A program made the translations under genes and the position numbers. From Novosphingobium kaempferiae (GTDB taxonomy: Bacteria; Pseudomonadota; Alphaproteobacteria; Sphingomonadales; Sphingomonadaceae), in the NCBI RefSeq assembly GCF_021227995.1, contig NZ_CP089301.1, positions 248,001 through 312,000 of the forward strand: a stretch of 64,000 bases of DNA, written 5' to 3'. Shown in pieces: positions 7,238 to 16,028 of this stretch. Position 1 is the first letter of the stretch. Each line of letters begins with the position of its first letter. Under the pieces are notes generated by a model. It saw only the letters and a list, made by a program, of their open reading frames with translations. It had not been told where the DNA came from and did not search any database.

Positions 7238-10195
7238 CTACTTCGCCGCGACCTTCGACTCCTTGCCCTCGGGCATGACCTCAAGCCGCCACGAATGGTC
7301 GCGGCCGAGGTAGCGGGCGGCGAGCGCCTGCATCGCCTGCGGGGTGGTCACGGTGTAGTCGCTCAGCACCGAGCGGACGGTGCCGATGCGCGAGGGGTCG
7401 CTGGTGGCGCCTTCGAGCTGGCTCATGAAGAACGAGGTGCTCGACGCCGCGCGCGTGACCTGCTGGCGCAACGGTTCGGTGACGAGCGCGAGTTCGTCGG
7501 CCGAGGGCGGGTTGGCGATGAGATCCTGCGCGATCTCGTCGGCAGTCTGGAAGAACACCGGCACCGACTTGGGATCGACTTGCGCGATGGCCGTGATCGA
7601 GCCGCCCGCCGCAAGGTCCACCGGCCACTGCGAATAGACGTAAGGCGCGTAGGACACGCCCAGCTTCTCGCGCACCGCGTTCATCAGGCGGTTGGTGAAG
7701 AGCTGCGTCAGGATTTCCAGCTGGCGCGATTCGCGGATGCCCATGGCGCCGCCGCCGGTCGGCCAGGAGATCACCGCCGCCGCCTGATCCGGGTCGCCAT
7801 GGTGGATGAGGTTGATCGGCTTGTCCGAAGGCTGCGGCACGTCGACCTTCGCCTCGGTGGCGGTGACCGGCGCGGGCTGGCGGGACTTGAGCGCCCCGAA
7901 GGTCTTCTCGAGCGCGGCGATCGCGGCGGTCTTGTCGAAATCGCCGAAGATCTGCACCTCGACCGGGCCTTCCTTCAGCGCCTTGCCCCACACGCGCTTG
8001 AAGCCCTGCGGCGTCGTCGCCTCGATCTCGGCCGGGCTCGGCGTCGCGAAACGGCGGTCCTCGCCGCGCTGGTAGAACTGCAGGTCGCGGTTCAACACGC
8101 CCTGCGGCGAGGTGGCGTACGTCGCGTACTGGATCTTCGCCGCCGCCTTGGCGCGGGTGAACGGCGCGACATCCCAGCGCGGCAGGTCGAGCTTTGCCGC
8201 GAAGAGGTAGAGCTGGTCGGCCAGATCCTGCGGGCGCGTCTCCGCCGAAAGCTGGAACGAGGCGTCCTGCACCTGGAAGTCGAAGCCCATCTTGCGACCG
8301 GTGGAGATACGGTCGAGGTCGTCCTGGCCCAGCGTCGCGAGGCCCGAACCGACGAGCGCGTAGTTGCCGAGCGTGATGTAGGCCGCGTCCTTGGGGTCGA
8401 TCGAGCGATAGCCGCCGCCGAAGCGCGCCTTGACCATCACGCGGCCCGGCTCCTCGGCCACCGGCCAGAGCATGACCTTGACGCCGTTCGCGAACGTCAG
8501 CTGCTCGATCTCCAGCAGGCCGGTCGGCGCGTCGCTGACGGCGGGCTTGGGCGCACCGATGGCGGGCAGCTTCTCGAACGAGACCGGCTTGGCGGCAAGG
8601 CGCACGCTGGAATCGGCCTGCACCGGCTGCGCGAGTGCAAGCTGGAGTTCCTTGTCCGTCGCCACGCCGTCCTTCTGCACGGTGAACAGCGCGCGGGTGA
8701 CGTTGCCGGTGAACAGCTTGCGCGTGTGCTCCAGCACCGCCTGCGGCGTGAACAGCGGCTTCGACTTGCGGAAGATGTCGAGCACGTCCTGCGGCGCGGC
8801 CACCGTCTCGCGGATGTCGAGCGCGTTGACGAGGTCGTCGGCGATCTTGGAGCCGGGCAAAATCCGCTGCTGTTCCACCGGAACCTGGAAGGCGACTTCC
8901 ATCTCCGCGGCCTCGCGGTCGATCTCCGCCTGCGTCGGCGCGCGGGTGAGCGCATCGGCGATCACCGCGCGCACGTCGCGCAGCGCGCCCTGCCAGTCGT
9001 CGCCGAGCGGCGTCACCGACACGAACGTCGCGTCGGCAGAGCGCGACACGTCGTCCTGGTTCACCGATGCCGAGAGGAAGCTGCCCCCTGCCCGCGCCTT
9101 CGATTCGAGGCGGCGGTTGATGATCGCCTGCCCCAGCGCGTCGGTCATCAGGCCCTGGTTATAGGCGATGTTGTCCGTCACCTGACGCCACGGGCGCAGA
9201 ACCGCGTACATCAGCGAGGGCGGCAGGTCGGGCTCGACCAGCACGCGCGTCTCGCCGACGGGGTTCTTCGGGTCCGCACCCTCGGGCGCAACCGGATCGC
9301 CGAAGCTCGGCGCCACCGCCTTGGGACCAGCCGAGGACCAGTCGGTGAACCACTTCTTGACGTAGCCTTCCAGCATCGCCGGATCGACGTCACCCGCGAC
9401 GATCACCGCGACGTTGTCCGGGCGATACCAGCGCGAATAGAACGACCGCACGCTGTCCGGCGTCGCCGAAGTCAGCGACTCGACGGTGCCGATCGGCTCG
9501 CGGTTCGCCAGAAGCTGCCCCGAATAGAGCACCTTCTGCATGGCGTCCTGCACGCGCTTCGACGCCCCGCCGCGCTCGCGCATTTCGGAGAGCACGATCG
9601 GCAGGTCGGACTTGAGGTTGGATGCGGACAGCGTCGGCGCCGTCACCATGCCGCTCATCAGCTTGAACGTCTCGTCCAGCGAAGTCGGCGTCGCGTTCGG
9701 CAGGTCGAGCTTGAACACGGTCTGCGTGGTCGAGGTCACCGCATTGGTGTCGCTGCCGAAGGTCGCGCCGAGGCGCTGGAACGCGGCGATCGCGGTGCCT
9801 TCGGGCAGGTACTTGGACTGGCGGAACAGCATGTGCTCCAGCAGGTGCGCATAGCCGCGCTCGGCATCGGTCTCGTAGAGCGAACCGGCATCGACGCGGA
9901 TGCGGATCGAGACCTGCCCCGGTGGCACGCCGTTCTTGCGCACTGCATACTTGAGGCCATTCGGCAGTTCGCCGAAGTGCCATTCAAGATCGCGCGGAAT
10001 GTCGCTGCCGCGATAGAGCCACGGATCGGCCTGACCGACGGTCGGTGCGGCGGTCGGTACTCCCAGCGGCACCCCGGTCGGAACAGCATCCGCGGATTGC
10101 GCCTGAGCCTCCGGCACCAGCAGCAGCGGGATCGGAGCCTGGGCGAGAAGAAGCAGGCAAAGGAGCGAGCGGGCGGCGCGCGTGGGGGTCGTCAT
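7238..10195 (-). CDS. M16 (insulinase-like) zinc metallopeptidase, two-domain, exported
   Basis: A 985-residue protein with two M16 halves. The first half carries the inverted zinc motif HLLEH at residues 117-121; the second half lacks it and should be the structural half that closes the clamshell. The N-terminus MTTPTRAARSLLCLLLLAQ followed by PEAQAQS is a good Sec signal peptide, so it is likely periplasmic, in the manner of PqqL and related peptidases that degrade small peptides. A second, related enzyme is encoded at 38862-41777. The gene is divergent from nfu and followed by a palindromic repeat. The natural substrate is unknown. Confidence 0.92.
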   Translation of the reverse strand: MTTPTRAARSLLCLLLLAQAPIPLLLVPEAQAQSADAVPTGVPLGVPTAAPTVGQADPWLYRGSDIPRDLEWHFGELPNGLKYAVRKNGVPPGQVSIRIRVDAGSLYETDAERGYAHLLEHMLFRQSKYLPEGTAIAAFQRLGATFGSDTNAVTSTTQTVFKLDLPNATPTSLDETFKLMSGMVTAPTLSASNLKSDLPIVLSEMRERGGASKRVQDAMQKVLYSGQLLANREPIGTVESLTSATPDSVRSFYSRWYRPDNVAVIVAGDVDPAMLEGYVKKWFTDWSSAGPKAVAPSFGDPVAPEGADPKNPVGETRVLVEPDLPPSLMYAVLRPWRQVTDNIAYNQGLMTDALGQAIINRRLESKARAGGSFLSASVNQDDVSRSADATFVSVTPLGDDWQGALRDVRAVIADALTRAPTQAEIDREAAEMEVAFQVPVEQQRILPGSKIADDLVNALDIRETVAAPQDVLDIFRKSKPLFTPQAVLEHTRKLFTGNVTRALFTVQKDGVATDKELQLALAQPVQADSSVRLAAKPVSFEKLPAIGAPKPAVSDAPTGLLEIEQLTFANGVKVMLWPVAEEPGRVMVKARFGGGYRSIDPKDAAYITLGNYALVGSGLATLGQDDLDRISTGRKMGFDFQVQDASFQLSAETRPQDLADQLYLFAAKLDLPRWDVAPFTRAKAAAKIQYATYATSPQGVLNRDLQFYQRGEDRRFATPSPAEIEATTPQGFKRVWGKALKEGPVEVQIFGDFDKTAAIAALEKTFGALKSRQPAPVTATEAKVDVPQPSDKPINLIHHGDPDQAAAVISWPTGGGAMGIRESRQLEILTQLFTNRLMNAVREKLGVSYAPYVYSQWPVDLAAGGSITAIAQVDPKSVPVFFQTADEIAQDLIANPPSADELALVTEPLRQQVTRAASSTSFFMSQLEGATSDPSRIGTVRSVLSDYTVTTPQAMQALAARYLGRDHSWRLEVMPEGKESKVAAK

Positions 10196-10276
10196 CGAGC
10201 AAGGTATAGGGAGGCGACTCCTTAAGGGCCAGTGAATAGCGCTGTCACTTCGACGCCAGTTTCACCCGTCTTGGAC

Positions 10277-10304
10277 TTGACCCTCCGTCCACTTCACCTA
10301 AATC
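10277..10304 (+). promoter_or_regulatory. Candidate sigma70-type promoter of the nfu gene
   Basis: TTGACC (10277-10282) and TAAATC (10299-10304) are separated by 16 bases. The ATG of nfu follows only 10 bases after the -10 box and there is no Shine-Dalgarno-like sequence, so if this promoter is real the mRNA would be almost leaderless. Based on eye-matching only. Confidence 0.35.
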
Positions 10305-10313
10305 GCGAGCATT

Positions 10314-10889
10314 ATGTTTATCGAAACCGAAGCCACGCCGAACCCCTCGACCCTCAAGTTCCTGCCCGGACGGCAGGTCATGACTGCGGGAACGCGGGAA
10401 TTCCTCTCTCCGGAGGACGCGGAAGCCTCGCCGCTCGCGCAGGCGCTGTTCGACCTCGGCGACGTCATCGGCGTGTTCTTCGGCGGCAGCTTCGTTTCGG
10501 TCACCGCCGCGCCCGGCGTCGAATGGGCCTCGCTGCGCCCGCAGGTCGTCTCGATCCTGCTCGACCATTTCGTGTCGGAAGCGCCCCTGTTCGCGGGTGG
10601 CAGCGCCAGCGGCTTCTCGGTCCCGGCCGAGGACGAGGACTTCGGCGACGATCCCGCCGATGCCGACATCGTCGCGCAGATCAAGGATCTGATCGAGAGC
10701 CGCGTGCGCCCGGCCGTTGCCAACGACGGCGGCGACATCGTCTATCGCGGTTTCCGCGAGGGCGTCGTCTATCTCTCGATGCAGGGTGCCTGCTCGGGCT
10801 GCCCGTCCTCGTCGGCGACGCTCAAGCAGGGCATCGAAAGCCTGCTCAAGCACTACGTCCCCGAAGTCAGCGAAGTCCGCGCGGCCTGA
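10314..10889 (+). CDS. Nfu-type Fe-S cluster carrier (NifU C-terminal domain protein)
   Basis: A 191-residue protein of the mitochondrial NFU1-like type. The N-terminal Nfu_N domain (MFIETEATPNPSTLKFLPGR) is followed, from about residue 115, by the NifU C-terminal domain with the cluster-binding CSGC motif (Cys 160, Cys 163), which binds a [4Fe-4S] cluster at a dimer interface and passes it to target enzymes. Cytoplasmic. It is followed after 33 bases by tsaB on the same strand, a common sphingomonad arrangement. Unlike E. coli NfuA the N-terminal domain is not an A-type scaffold. Confidence 0.93.
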   Translation: MFIETEATPNPSTLKFLPGRQVMTAGTREFLSPEDAEASPLAQALFDLGDVIGVFFGGSFVSVTAAPGVEWASLRPQVVSILLDHFVSEAPLFAGGSASGFSVPAEDEDFGDDPADADIVAQIKDLIESRVRPAVANDGGDIVYRGFREGVVYLSMQGACSGCPSSSATLKQGIESLLKHYVPEVSEVRAA

Positions 10890-10922
10890 TCGCGCGATGA
10901 CAAAGCGGCGCGAGACATTCGC

Positions 10923-11603
10923 GTGACGGCCGCTCCCGAGGATTCCCCCCCGTCCCCGGTGCGGCCCGAGCCCACGACCCTGGTGATCGACAGCGCGACC
11001 GAGGCCTGCTCGGTGGCGCTTTTCGCAGGCGATACGCTCGTCGCGGGCGAATACCGCCTGCTCGGGCGCGGCCATGCCGAGGCGCTGGTGCCGATGATCG
11101 CGGCGCTTCCGAACAAGGGCCGTGCGGACCGCATCGCCGTCGCACTCGGCCCCGGCAGCTTCACCGGCGTGCGTGTCGGCCTCGCCGCTGCCCGGGCCCT
11201 CGGGCTGGCATGGGGTGCCGATGTCCTCGGCTATCCCACCCTCTCCCTGATCGCCGCGATGGCGCGCGATGCGCAAGGCGCGCAGCCGCTCGCGGTGGTG
11301 ACGACCGGCGGCCACGGCGAATGGTTCGTCGAGACCTTCGATGCGGAAGGTACGAGCACCAGCCCGCTGTCATCGCAGCGCCCGGATGCCGCTGCCGCCA
11401 CTGTCGGCGCGCACTTCGTGGTCGGTAGTCAGGCCGAGGCGCTCGTCGCCGCGCGCGGATCGGGCCATGCCCTGCCGCTCCTGCCCGATGCCCGCGCCTT
11501 TGCGCTACTGCCCGCAGGTGCGCTGTCGAGCGACATCCACCCGCTCTACGGACGCGGCCCGGATGCCAAGCTGCCCGCAAAAGCTGCGGCAGGCGCCGCA
11601 TGA
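10923..11603 (+). CDS. tsaB: tRNA threonylcarbamoyladenosine synthesis protein TsaB
   Basis: Non-catalytic partner of TsaD in the complex that makes t6A37 on ANN-decoding tRNAs. The 226 residues show the ASKHA-type start TTLVIDSATEACSVALF and the family blocks HAEALVPMI and ALGPGSFTGVRVGLAAARAL. It starts with GTG at 10923; there is a short N-terminal extension of about 18 residues before the conserved core, so a later start is conceivable but none has a better ribosome site. It overlaps rimI by 4 nt (ATGA), indicating coupled translation. Confidence 0.94.
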   Translation: MTAAPEDSPPSPVRPEPTTLVIDSATEACSVALFAGDTLVAGEYRLLGRGHAEALVPMIAALPNKGRADRIAVALGPGSFTGVRVGLAAARALGLAWGADVLGYPTLSLIAAMARDAQGAQPLAVVTTGGHGEWFVETFDAEGTSTSPLSSQRPDAAAATVGAHFVVGSQAEALVAARGSGHALPLLPDARAFALLPAGALSSDIHPLYGRGPDAKLPAKAAAGAA

Positions 11604-12058
11604 TCGACGATCTCGACAGGATCATGGCAGTCATGGGCACTGCCTTCGATCCGGTCTACGGCGAAGCGTGGAACCGCCGCCAAGTCGAAGATGCGTTGAA
11701 GTTCGGCAATACCCACTATTACCTGCTCTGTGCCCAGGGACACACACCGGCGGATGGCGAATCCGCTGCCGGTTTCTCTCTTTCGCGCACCGGATTCGAG
11801 GAAGAGGAACTGCTTCTCCTCGCCGTTTCTCCCGAAGATCGCGGACGGGGAATTGGCCGTGCGTTACTGGAGCGCCTCCGAATCGACGCCGCCAGTCGCG
11901 GTGCCCGCCGCCTCCTTCTCGAAATGAGAAAAGGTAATCCCGCCGAAACGCTCTACACGAACTTCGGTTTTGTACCGATCGGCGAACGGCGCGAATACTA
12001 TCGAACGCCAAGCGGACAGCGGCTCGACGCCATCACTTTTGCGTATGACATGAGCTAA
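11600..12058 (+). CDS. rimI: Ribosomal protein S18-alanine N-acetyltransferase RimI
   Basis: GNAT-family acetyltransferase of 152 residues. The acetyl-CoA loop RGRGIGRALLERL follows VSPED as in other RimI proteins, and the C-terminal FGFVPIGERREYYRTP is a normal GNAT tail. The tsaB-rimI pairing is frequent in bacteria and supports the name, although the true substrate could differ. A rho-independent terminator immediately follows, so nfu-tsaB-rimI looks like one transcription unit. Confidence 0.88.
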   Translation: MIDDLDRIMAVMGTAFDPVYGEAWNRRQVEDALKFGNTHYYLLCAQGHTPADGESAAGFSLSRTGFEEEELLLLAVSPEDRGRGIGRALLERLRIDAASRGARRLLLEMRKGNPAETLYTNFGFVPIGERREYYRTPSGQRLDAITFAYDMS

Positions 12059-12093
12059 ATCGGGACGTTTCACCGTATTTCCCGATTGTTTTT
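12058..12093 (+). terminator. Rho-independent terminator after rimI
   Basis: An 8-bp stem, AATCGGGA (12058-12065) with TCCCGATT (12080-12087), loop of 14 bases, followed by GTTTTT. It overlaps the last base of the rimI stop codon. Confidence 0.75.
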
Positions 12094-12232
12094 GGATAAA
12101 TGCAAGTCGCGTGCAACTTTGATTGTAACTTGCACTTCAATCCGAAATCGTCCAATGCTGCCGATCAGCGGGCTTTAATGAACGCCCGTTAACCCCCCGA
12201 AGAAAATGGTCGCACCAAAGGACGTAGTACAA

Positions 12233-12679
12233 ATGGAAACTATCCAGACCGACATGAATGAGACGTTGATCACGCTCGCGTCGGACATCGTTGCCGCTCA
12301 TGTCAGCAACAACAGCGTCTCCGTCGAAGATCTGCCCACGCTCATCACCAATGTCTACGGCGCCCTCGCCGGTCTTGGCGGTCCCGTGGTGGTCGAGGAA
12401 GAAAAGCCCGAGCCGGCTGTTTCGGTGCGCGCTTCGGTGAAGCCGGACTACATCGTCTGCCTCGAAGACGGCAAGAAGCTGAAGATGCTCAAGCGTCACC
12501 TGATGACGCACTACAACATGACGCCGGAAGAGTATCGCGTGCGCTGGAACCTGCCCGCGGACTACCCGATGGTCGCTCCCAACTACGCCGAAAAGCGCCG
12601 TGAACTGGCGAAGAAGATCGGCCTGGGCCGCAAGTCGAACGCCCGTCGCGGTCGCAAGCCCAAGACGGCAGCCGCCTGA
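12233..12679 (+). CDS. MucR/Ros family zinc-finger transcriptional regulator
   Basis: A 148-residue regulator of the Ros/MucR type, global controllers of surface polysaccharide, motility and cell cycle genes in alphaproteobacteria. The finger region CLEDGKKLKMLKRHLMTHY puts Cys 76, Asp 79, His 89 and His 93 in the ligand positions, i.e. a Cys-Asp-His-His set instead of Cys2His2; this variant is known from rhizobial Ros homologues. The C-terminus RRGRKPK resembles an AT-hook. The start at 12233 gives the usual METIQTDMNETLI beginning with AAAGGA 10 nt upstream; an ATG at 12206 would add nine residues. The upstream 140 bases are AT-richer than average and contain GTGCAA-N13-TTGCAC, possibly an autoregulatory target. 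Confidence 0.92.
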   Translation: METIQTDMNETLITLASDIVAAHVSNNSVSVEDLPTLITNVYGALAGLGGPVVVEEEKPEPAVSVRASVKPDYIVCLEDGKKLKMLKRHLMTHYNMTPEEYRVRWNLPADYPMVAPNYAEKRRELAKKIGLGRKSNARRGRKPKTAAA

Positions 12680-12867
12680 TCTCTCGGGCGGCCGCGGGAC
12701 TGACGGCCCGACGCATCCGCACTCGCGTTACGGAAACAGCGATTTTCCGGGGACAAAAGGTGCGATCGATTGCCATGGTCCCGTGACCGGCCGCCCAACT
12801 CGGTTGTGATCGCAGGCGCATCGCCTTATCTAGGCGGTGCGCCTCTCTCTTTATCTACAGGTCCATC

Positions 12868-13311
12868 GTGAACCAACCCATCGACATCGAAGCCCTCTGC
12901 GCCGAACGCGGCCTGCGCATCACCGAACAGCGTCGCGTGATCGCCAAGGTCCTTTCGGAAAGCACCGACCACCCCGACGTCGAGAAGCTGCACGAACGCG
13001 CCACCGCGATCGACCCCGGCATCTCCATCGCTACGGTCTACCGCACGGTGCGCCTGTTCGAGGAGGCCGGCATCCTCGACCGCCACGACTTCGGCGACGG
13101 CCGCGCCCGCTACGAGGCCGCGCCCGAAGCCCACCACGACCACATGATCGACGTCGAGAGCGGCCAGGTCATCGAATTCGTGGACCCCGAGCTGGAATCG
13201 CTCCAGCGCCAGATCGCCGAACGCCTCGGCTTCCGCCTCGTCGACCACCGCATGGAACTGTTCGGCGTCAAGCTGGACCGCGAGGACGGCGAGAGCATCA
13301 CTCGCCGGTGA
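12868..13311 (+). CDS. fur: Fur family metalloregulator
   Basis: A 147-residue ferric-uptake-regulator family repressor. The N-terminal winged helix contains ISIATVYRTVRLFEEAGIL (recognition helix region), and HHDHMIDVESGQVIEF holds the regulatory metal site. The structural CxxC pair of E. coli Fur is replaced (DVES), and only one cysteine (residue 11) exists in the protein, as in many alphaproteobacterial Fur/Mur proteins, which lack the structural zinc. It therefore could sense iron or manganese. It starts with GTG at 12868; plsC follows 7 bases after the stop. Confidence 0.93.
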   Translation: MNQPIDIEALCAERGLRITEQRRVIAKVLSESTDHPDVEKLHERATAIDPGISIATVYRTVRLFEEAGILDRHDFGDGRARYEAAPEAHHDHMIDVESGQVIEFVDPELESLQRQIAERLGFRLVDHRMELFGVKLDREDGESITRR

Positions 13312-13318
13312 TGTCCGC

Positions 13319-14080
13319 ATGACGGCGGCGATGCCCTTTCCGAAGCGTCGTATCGCGCTCTGGGGCTGGCCGCTCGTCGTGCTGCGCCTGCTCTCCATGG
13401 CGGCGCTGCTGGCGCTCTGCGTGCCGCTCCACTACCTCTCGGTGCCGTTCAGTGCCCGCCGTCCGATCCCGCGCAGGTTCCTGCAAGGCGTCGGCTTCAT
13501 CGCGGGACTGCGCGTGCGGACGCGCGGCGCAAGGCCTGCGCGGCACACCTTCTTCCTCGCCAACCATGTGACATGGCTGGATATTCTCGGCCTTGCGGGA
13601 AGCACCGGCACCGCCTTCGTCGCGCATGACGGGCTCGCCCAGATCGGCCCGCTGCGCTGGCTCTGCCGCCTCAACGACACCGTCTTCGTCGCCCGCCACG
13701 ACCGCCGCAGCGTCGCCGCCCAGGTCGCGCAGGTGCGCACCGCATTGGCCGACACCGGCGCGCTGACGATCTTCCCCGAAGGCACCACCTCGGACGGCAC
13801 CGGCACGCTGGCGTTCAAGTCCTCGCTGCTGTCGGCGATGGAGGGTGATTTCGACATCCCGGTCCAGCCGGTCTGGCTCGACTACGGCCCGGAAACCCGC
13901 AGGATCGCATGGGTTGGCGAGGAACCGGGGCTGGACAATGCGCTCGCCATCCTCGCGCGGGTGCGTCCAGTGGACCTGACGATCCACTTCCTGCCGCCGC
14001 TCTCCTCCGAAGACCGCGCCGACCGCAAGCGCATGGCGACCGCCGCGCGCACGGCGATAGAGGCCGCGCGCGCCACCTGA
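13319..14080 (+). CDS. 1-acyl-sn-glycerol-3-phosphate acyltransferase (PlsC-like)
   Basis: Membrane-associated lysophospholipid acyltransferase of 253 residues, expected to acylate lysophosphatidic acid to phosphatidic acid. The catalytic HX4D motif is NHVTWLD (His 83, Asp 88) and the FPEGTTSDG acceptor motif is at 152-160. One hydrophobic N-terminal segment (about residues 17-42) anchors it to the inner membrane. Probably co-transcribed with fur (7-base gap). An ornithine-lipid-type acyltransferase (OlsA) is an alternative that sequence alone does not exclude. Confidence 0.87.
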   Translation: MTAAMPFPKRRIALWGWPLVVLRLLSMAALLALCVPLHYLSVPFSARRPIPRRFLQGVGFIAGLRVRTRGARPARHTFFLANHVTWLDILGLAGSTGTAFVAHDGLAQIGPLRWLCRLNDTVFVARHDRRSVAAQVAQVRTALADTGALTIFPEGTTSDGTGTLAFKSSLLSAMEGDFDIPVQPVWLDYGPETRRIAWVGEEPGLDNALAILARVRPVDLTIHFLPPLSSEDRADRKRMATAARTAIEAARAT

Positions 14081-14168
14081 GGCGGTTTTCCTACAGACGC
14101 TCGGGCATGGTATTTCGAGGCCATGCCGCAAGCCTGCACACCTGCCTCACCTGTCTCCTTGCAAGAAG

Positions 14169-14255
14169 CGCAAGGAGACACTTCACGGGCACAAGGCGAC
14201 ACCCAAAGTGACGGTTTTCGCCACAAGGCAACACTTCGAACTCACAAGGCGACAC
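14169..14255. repeat. Four 13-bp direct repeats (consensus CACAAGGCGACAC) in helical phase
   Basis: Copies at 14169-14181 (CGCAAGGAGACAC), 14190-14202, 14222-14234 (one mismatch) and 14243-14255. Start-to-start distances are 21, 32 and 21 bases, i.e. close to 2, 3 and 2 turns of B-DNA. The array lies between the convergent ends of plsC and the lipoprotein gene, where promoter operators are not expected. Confidence 0.85.
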
Positions 14256-14267
14256 ATATCGGGACCG

Positions 14268-14310
14268 GAGGGCATGTTTGCCCTCTGGACCGTGTAAACC
14301 TTGTAAACCT
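14268..14310. repeat. Hairpin and tandem 9-bp repeat downstream of the lipoprotein gene
   Basis: GAGGGCA-TGTT-TGCCCTC (14268-14285) is a perfect 7-bp stem that extends as CCGG/CTGG with one wobble. It is followed by two abutting copies of TGTAAACCT (14293-14310). The hairpin may help terminate either convergent transcript, but there is no T-run. Confidence 0.6.
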
Positions 14311-14321
14311 GCGTAGAGGAA

Positions 14322-14981
14322 TCAGCGCGTCGCGTTGTAGGCGAGCTGGCCGTCGTCGAGCTGGAAGCCCACCAGCACCTCGAACGAGGCGCGCGCGACG
14401 GCGGCCTTCACTTCGGGATCGGCCAGCGGATCGAGCGCGGCGTCGGTGTCGCCGGCCTTGCGCTTGCGGGTGATGCGGGCGCGGATCTCGTCCGGCAGCG
14501 TGGCGGCACCGCGATCGATGAAGGCGTTGGTGGAGACGGTCGCCTGCGCGCGGGCCTGCCCGTCCGCGAAGTTGAGCGTCACGTTGCCCACGCGCTTGCT
14601 GACGACCGAGGTGCCGCCCTGCAGCACGCTGACGAAGAACGGCAGCGTCACCTGACGCGCGCCTGCCGTATCGCTGCGGCGGCCGAGCACGTCGAAGGTC
14701 ACGGTCGAGGTCACCTTCTCGCCCACCGCCTCGTTGCAGGTCGGGCGCACGTTGGTCATCGCCGCGACGACGTCGATCGCGTCGGCGGTCTTGGCGGCGC
14801 CACGGAAGGTCGTGATGTCGCCGGTGTAGTCCGGAATGCCCACCGCCGGGCACTTGGAACGCACGGCGGTGATGCCGACGCCCTGGTCAACCACGATCTC
14901 GCCCTTGGTCTTGCACCCGCTCAGCGCGGTCATCGCGGCGGCGGCGCACAGGACAGTCAGGGACAGGCGGCGTGCATTCAT
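14322..14981 (-). CDS. Hypothetical lipoprotein
   Basis: I do not recognise this 219-residue protein. It starts with a lipoprotein signal peptide, MNARRLSLTVLCAAAAMTA, ending in the lipobox LSGC (Cys 23), so it should be attached to the inner or outer membrane facing the periplasm. The mature part is a mix of alternating beta-type segments (VTSTVTFDVLGRRSD, NVTLNFADGQARA) without known catalytic motifs; two further cysteines (in RSKCPAVG and RPTCNEAV) might form a disulfide. It is divergent from ispH and convergent with plsC, thus a single-gene unit. Likely conserved in sphingomonads, but that is not testable here. Confidence 0.75.
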   Translation of the reverse strand: MNARRLSLTVLCAAAAMTALSGCKTKGEIVVDQGVGITAVRSKCPAVGIPDYTGDITTFRGAAKTADAIDVVAAMTNVRPTCNEAVGEKVTSTVTFDVLGRRSDTAGARQVTLPFFVSVLQGGTSVVSKRVGNVTLNFADGQARAQATVSTNAFIDRGAATLPDEIRARITRKRKAGDTDAALDPLADPEVKAAVARASFEVLVGFQLDDGQLAYNATR

Positions 14982-15049
14982 CGTGAACTTCCTCGAATGG
15001 CGTGCGCTTGCCCTAGCGACGCGCGCGGCAAAGCGCTAGGGGGACGAAC

Positions 15050-16024
15050 ATGAACGCGCCCTTTCAGTCCACGACGCAGATCGGTTCCGATAGCCCGATC
15101 CGCCTCCTGATCGCCGCTCCCCGGGGCTTCTGCGCCGGAGTAGACCGCGCCATCGAGATCGTCGAGCGCGCGATCGAGCTTTACGGCGCACCGGTCTACG
15201 TCCGCCACGAGATCGTCCATAACAAGTTCGTGGTCGACAGCCTGAAGGCCAAGGGCGCGATCTTCGTCGAGGAACTGGACGAAGTGCCCGACGGTGTTCC
15301 GGTGATCTTCAGCGCCCACGGCGTCCCCAAGTCGGTTCCCGCCGCTGCTTCGGCACGCGGGCTGGAGTGGCTCGACGCCACCTGCCCGCTCGTCAGCAAG
15401 GTCCACCGCCAGGCCGAGCGCCAGATCGAGGCGGGCCGCCACATCCTGTTCATCGGCCACGCCGGCCACCCCGAGGTCATCGGCACCTTCGGACAGGTGC
15501 CCGAAGGCAACATGACGCTGGTCGAGACGGTCGAGGATGTCGCCGCCCTCGCCTTCACGCCCGAGACGGAACTGTCGTACCTGTCGCAGACCACGCTCTC
15601 GGTCGACGATACCCACGCGATCATCCGCGCCATCGAGGAGCGCTTCCCGCAGGTCGTCGCACCCAAGGCCGAGGACATCTGCTACGCCACCTCCAACCGG
15701 CAGGCCGCCGTCAAGCAGATCGCGCCGCAGTGCGAACTGGTGATCGTGATCGGCTCTCCCAAGAGCAGCAACTCGCTGCGCCTCGTCGAAGTGGCCGAGC
15801 GCTCGGGCGTTCCCGGGCGGATGATCCAGCGCGCCACCGACATCGACCCGGCATGGCTGGACGGCATCGCCACCGTCGGCCTGACGGCGGGCGCATCCGC
15901 TCCGGAAGAACTGGTCAACGAGGTCATCGCCCGGATCAAGGAACTGCGCACCGTCGCGACCGAGGAAATCGTGACCGCGCAGGAGCACATGACCTTCAAG
16001 CTCCCCCGCCAGCTGGTGCGCTGA
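15050..16024 (+). CDS. ispH: 4-hydroxy-3-methylbut-2-enyl diphosphate reductase IspH
   Basis: Last enzyme of the MEP (non-mevalonate) isoprenoid pathway, making IPP and DMAPP. The 324 residues carry the three cysteines that hold the [4Fe-4S] cluster: Cys 28 ([11 protein letters not shown]), Cys 112 ([11 protein letters not shown]) and Cys 211 ([10 protein letters not shown]). The histidine/glutamate substrate residues lie in HEIVHN and HAGHPEV. Cytoplasmic. It starts 68 bases upstream of the divergent lipoprotein start, and thrB follows after 4 bases, so the ispH-thrB-rnhA genes form one operon. Confidence 0.97.
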   Translation: MNAPFQSTTQIGSDSPIRLLIAAPRGFCAGVDRAIEIVERAIELYGAPVYVRHEIVHNKFVVDSLKAKGAIFVEELDEVPDGVPVIFSAHGVPKSVPAAASARGLEWLDATCPLVSKVHRQAERQIEAGRHILFIGHAGHPEVIGTFGQVPEGNMTLVETVEDVAALAFTPETELSYLSQTTLSVDDTHAIIRAIEERFPQVVAPKAEDICYATSNRQAAVKQIAPQCELVIVIGSPKSSNSLRLVEVAERSGVPGRMIQRATDIDPAWLDGIATVGLTAGASAPEELVNEVIARIKELRTVATEEIVTAQEHMTFKLPRQLVR

Positions 16025-16028
16025 CACG

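Noticed and set aside
14123..14473. Open frame of 116 codons across the direct repeats at 14169-14255
   Set aside because: Its product is built from the repeats and then runs antisense into the lipoprotein gene. No ribosome site and no protein-like composition.
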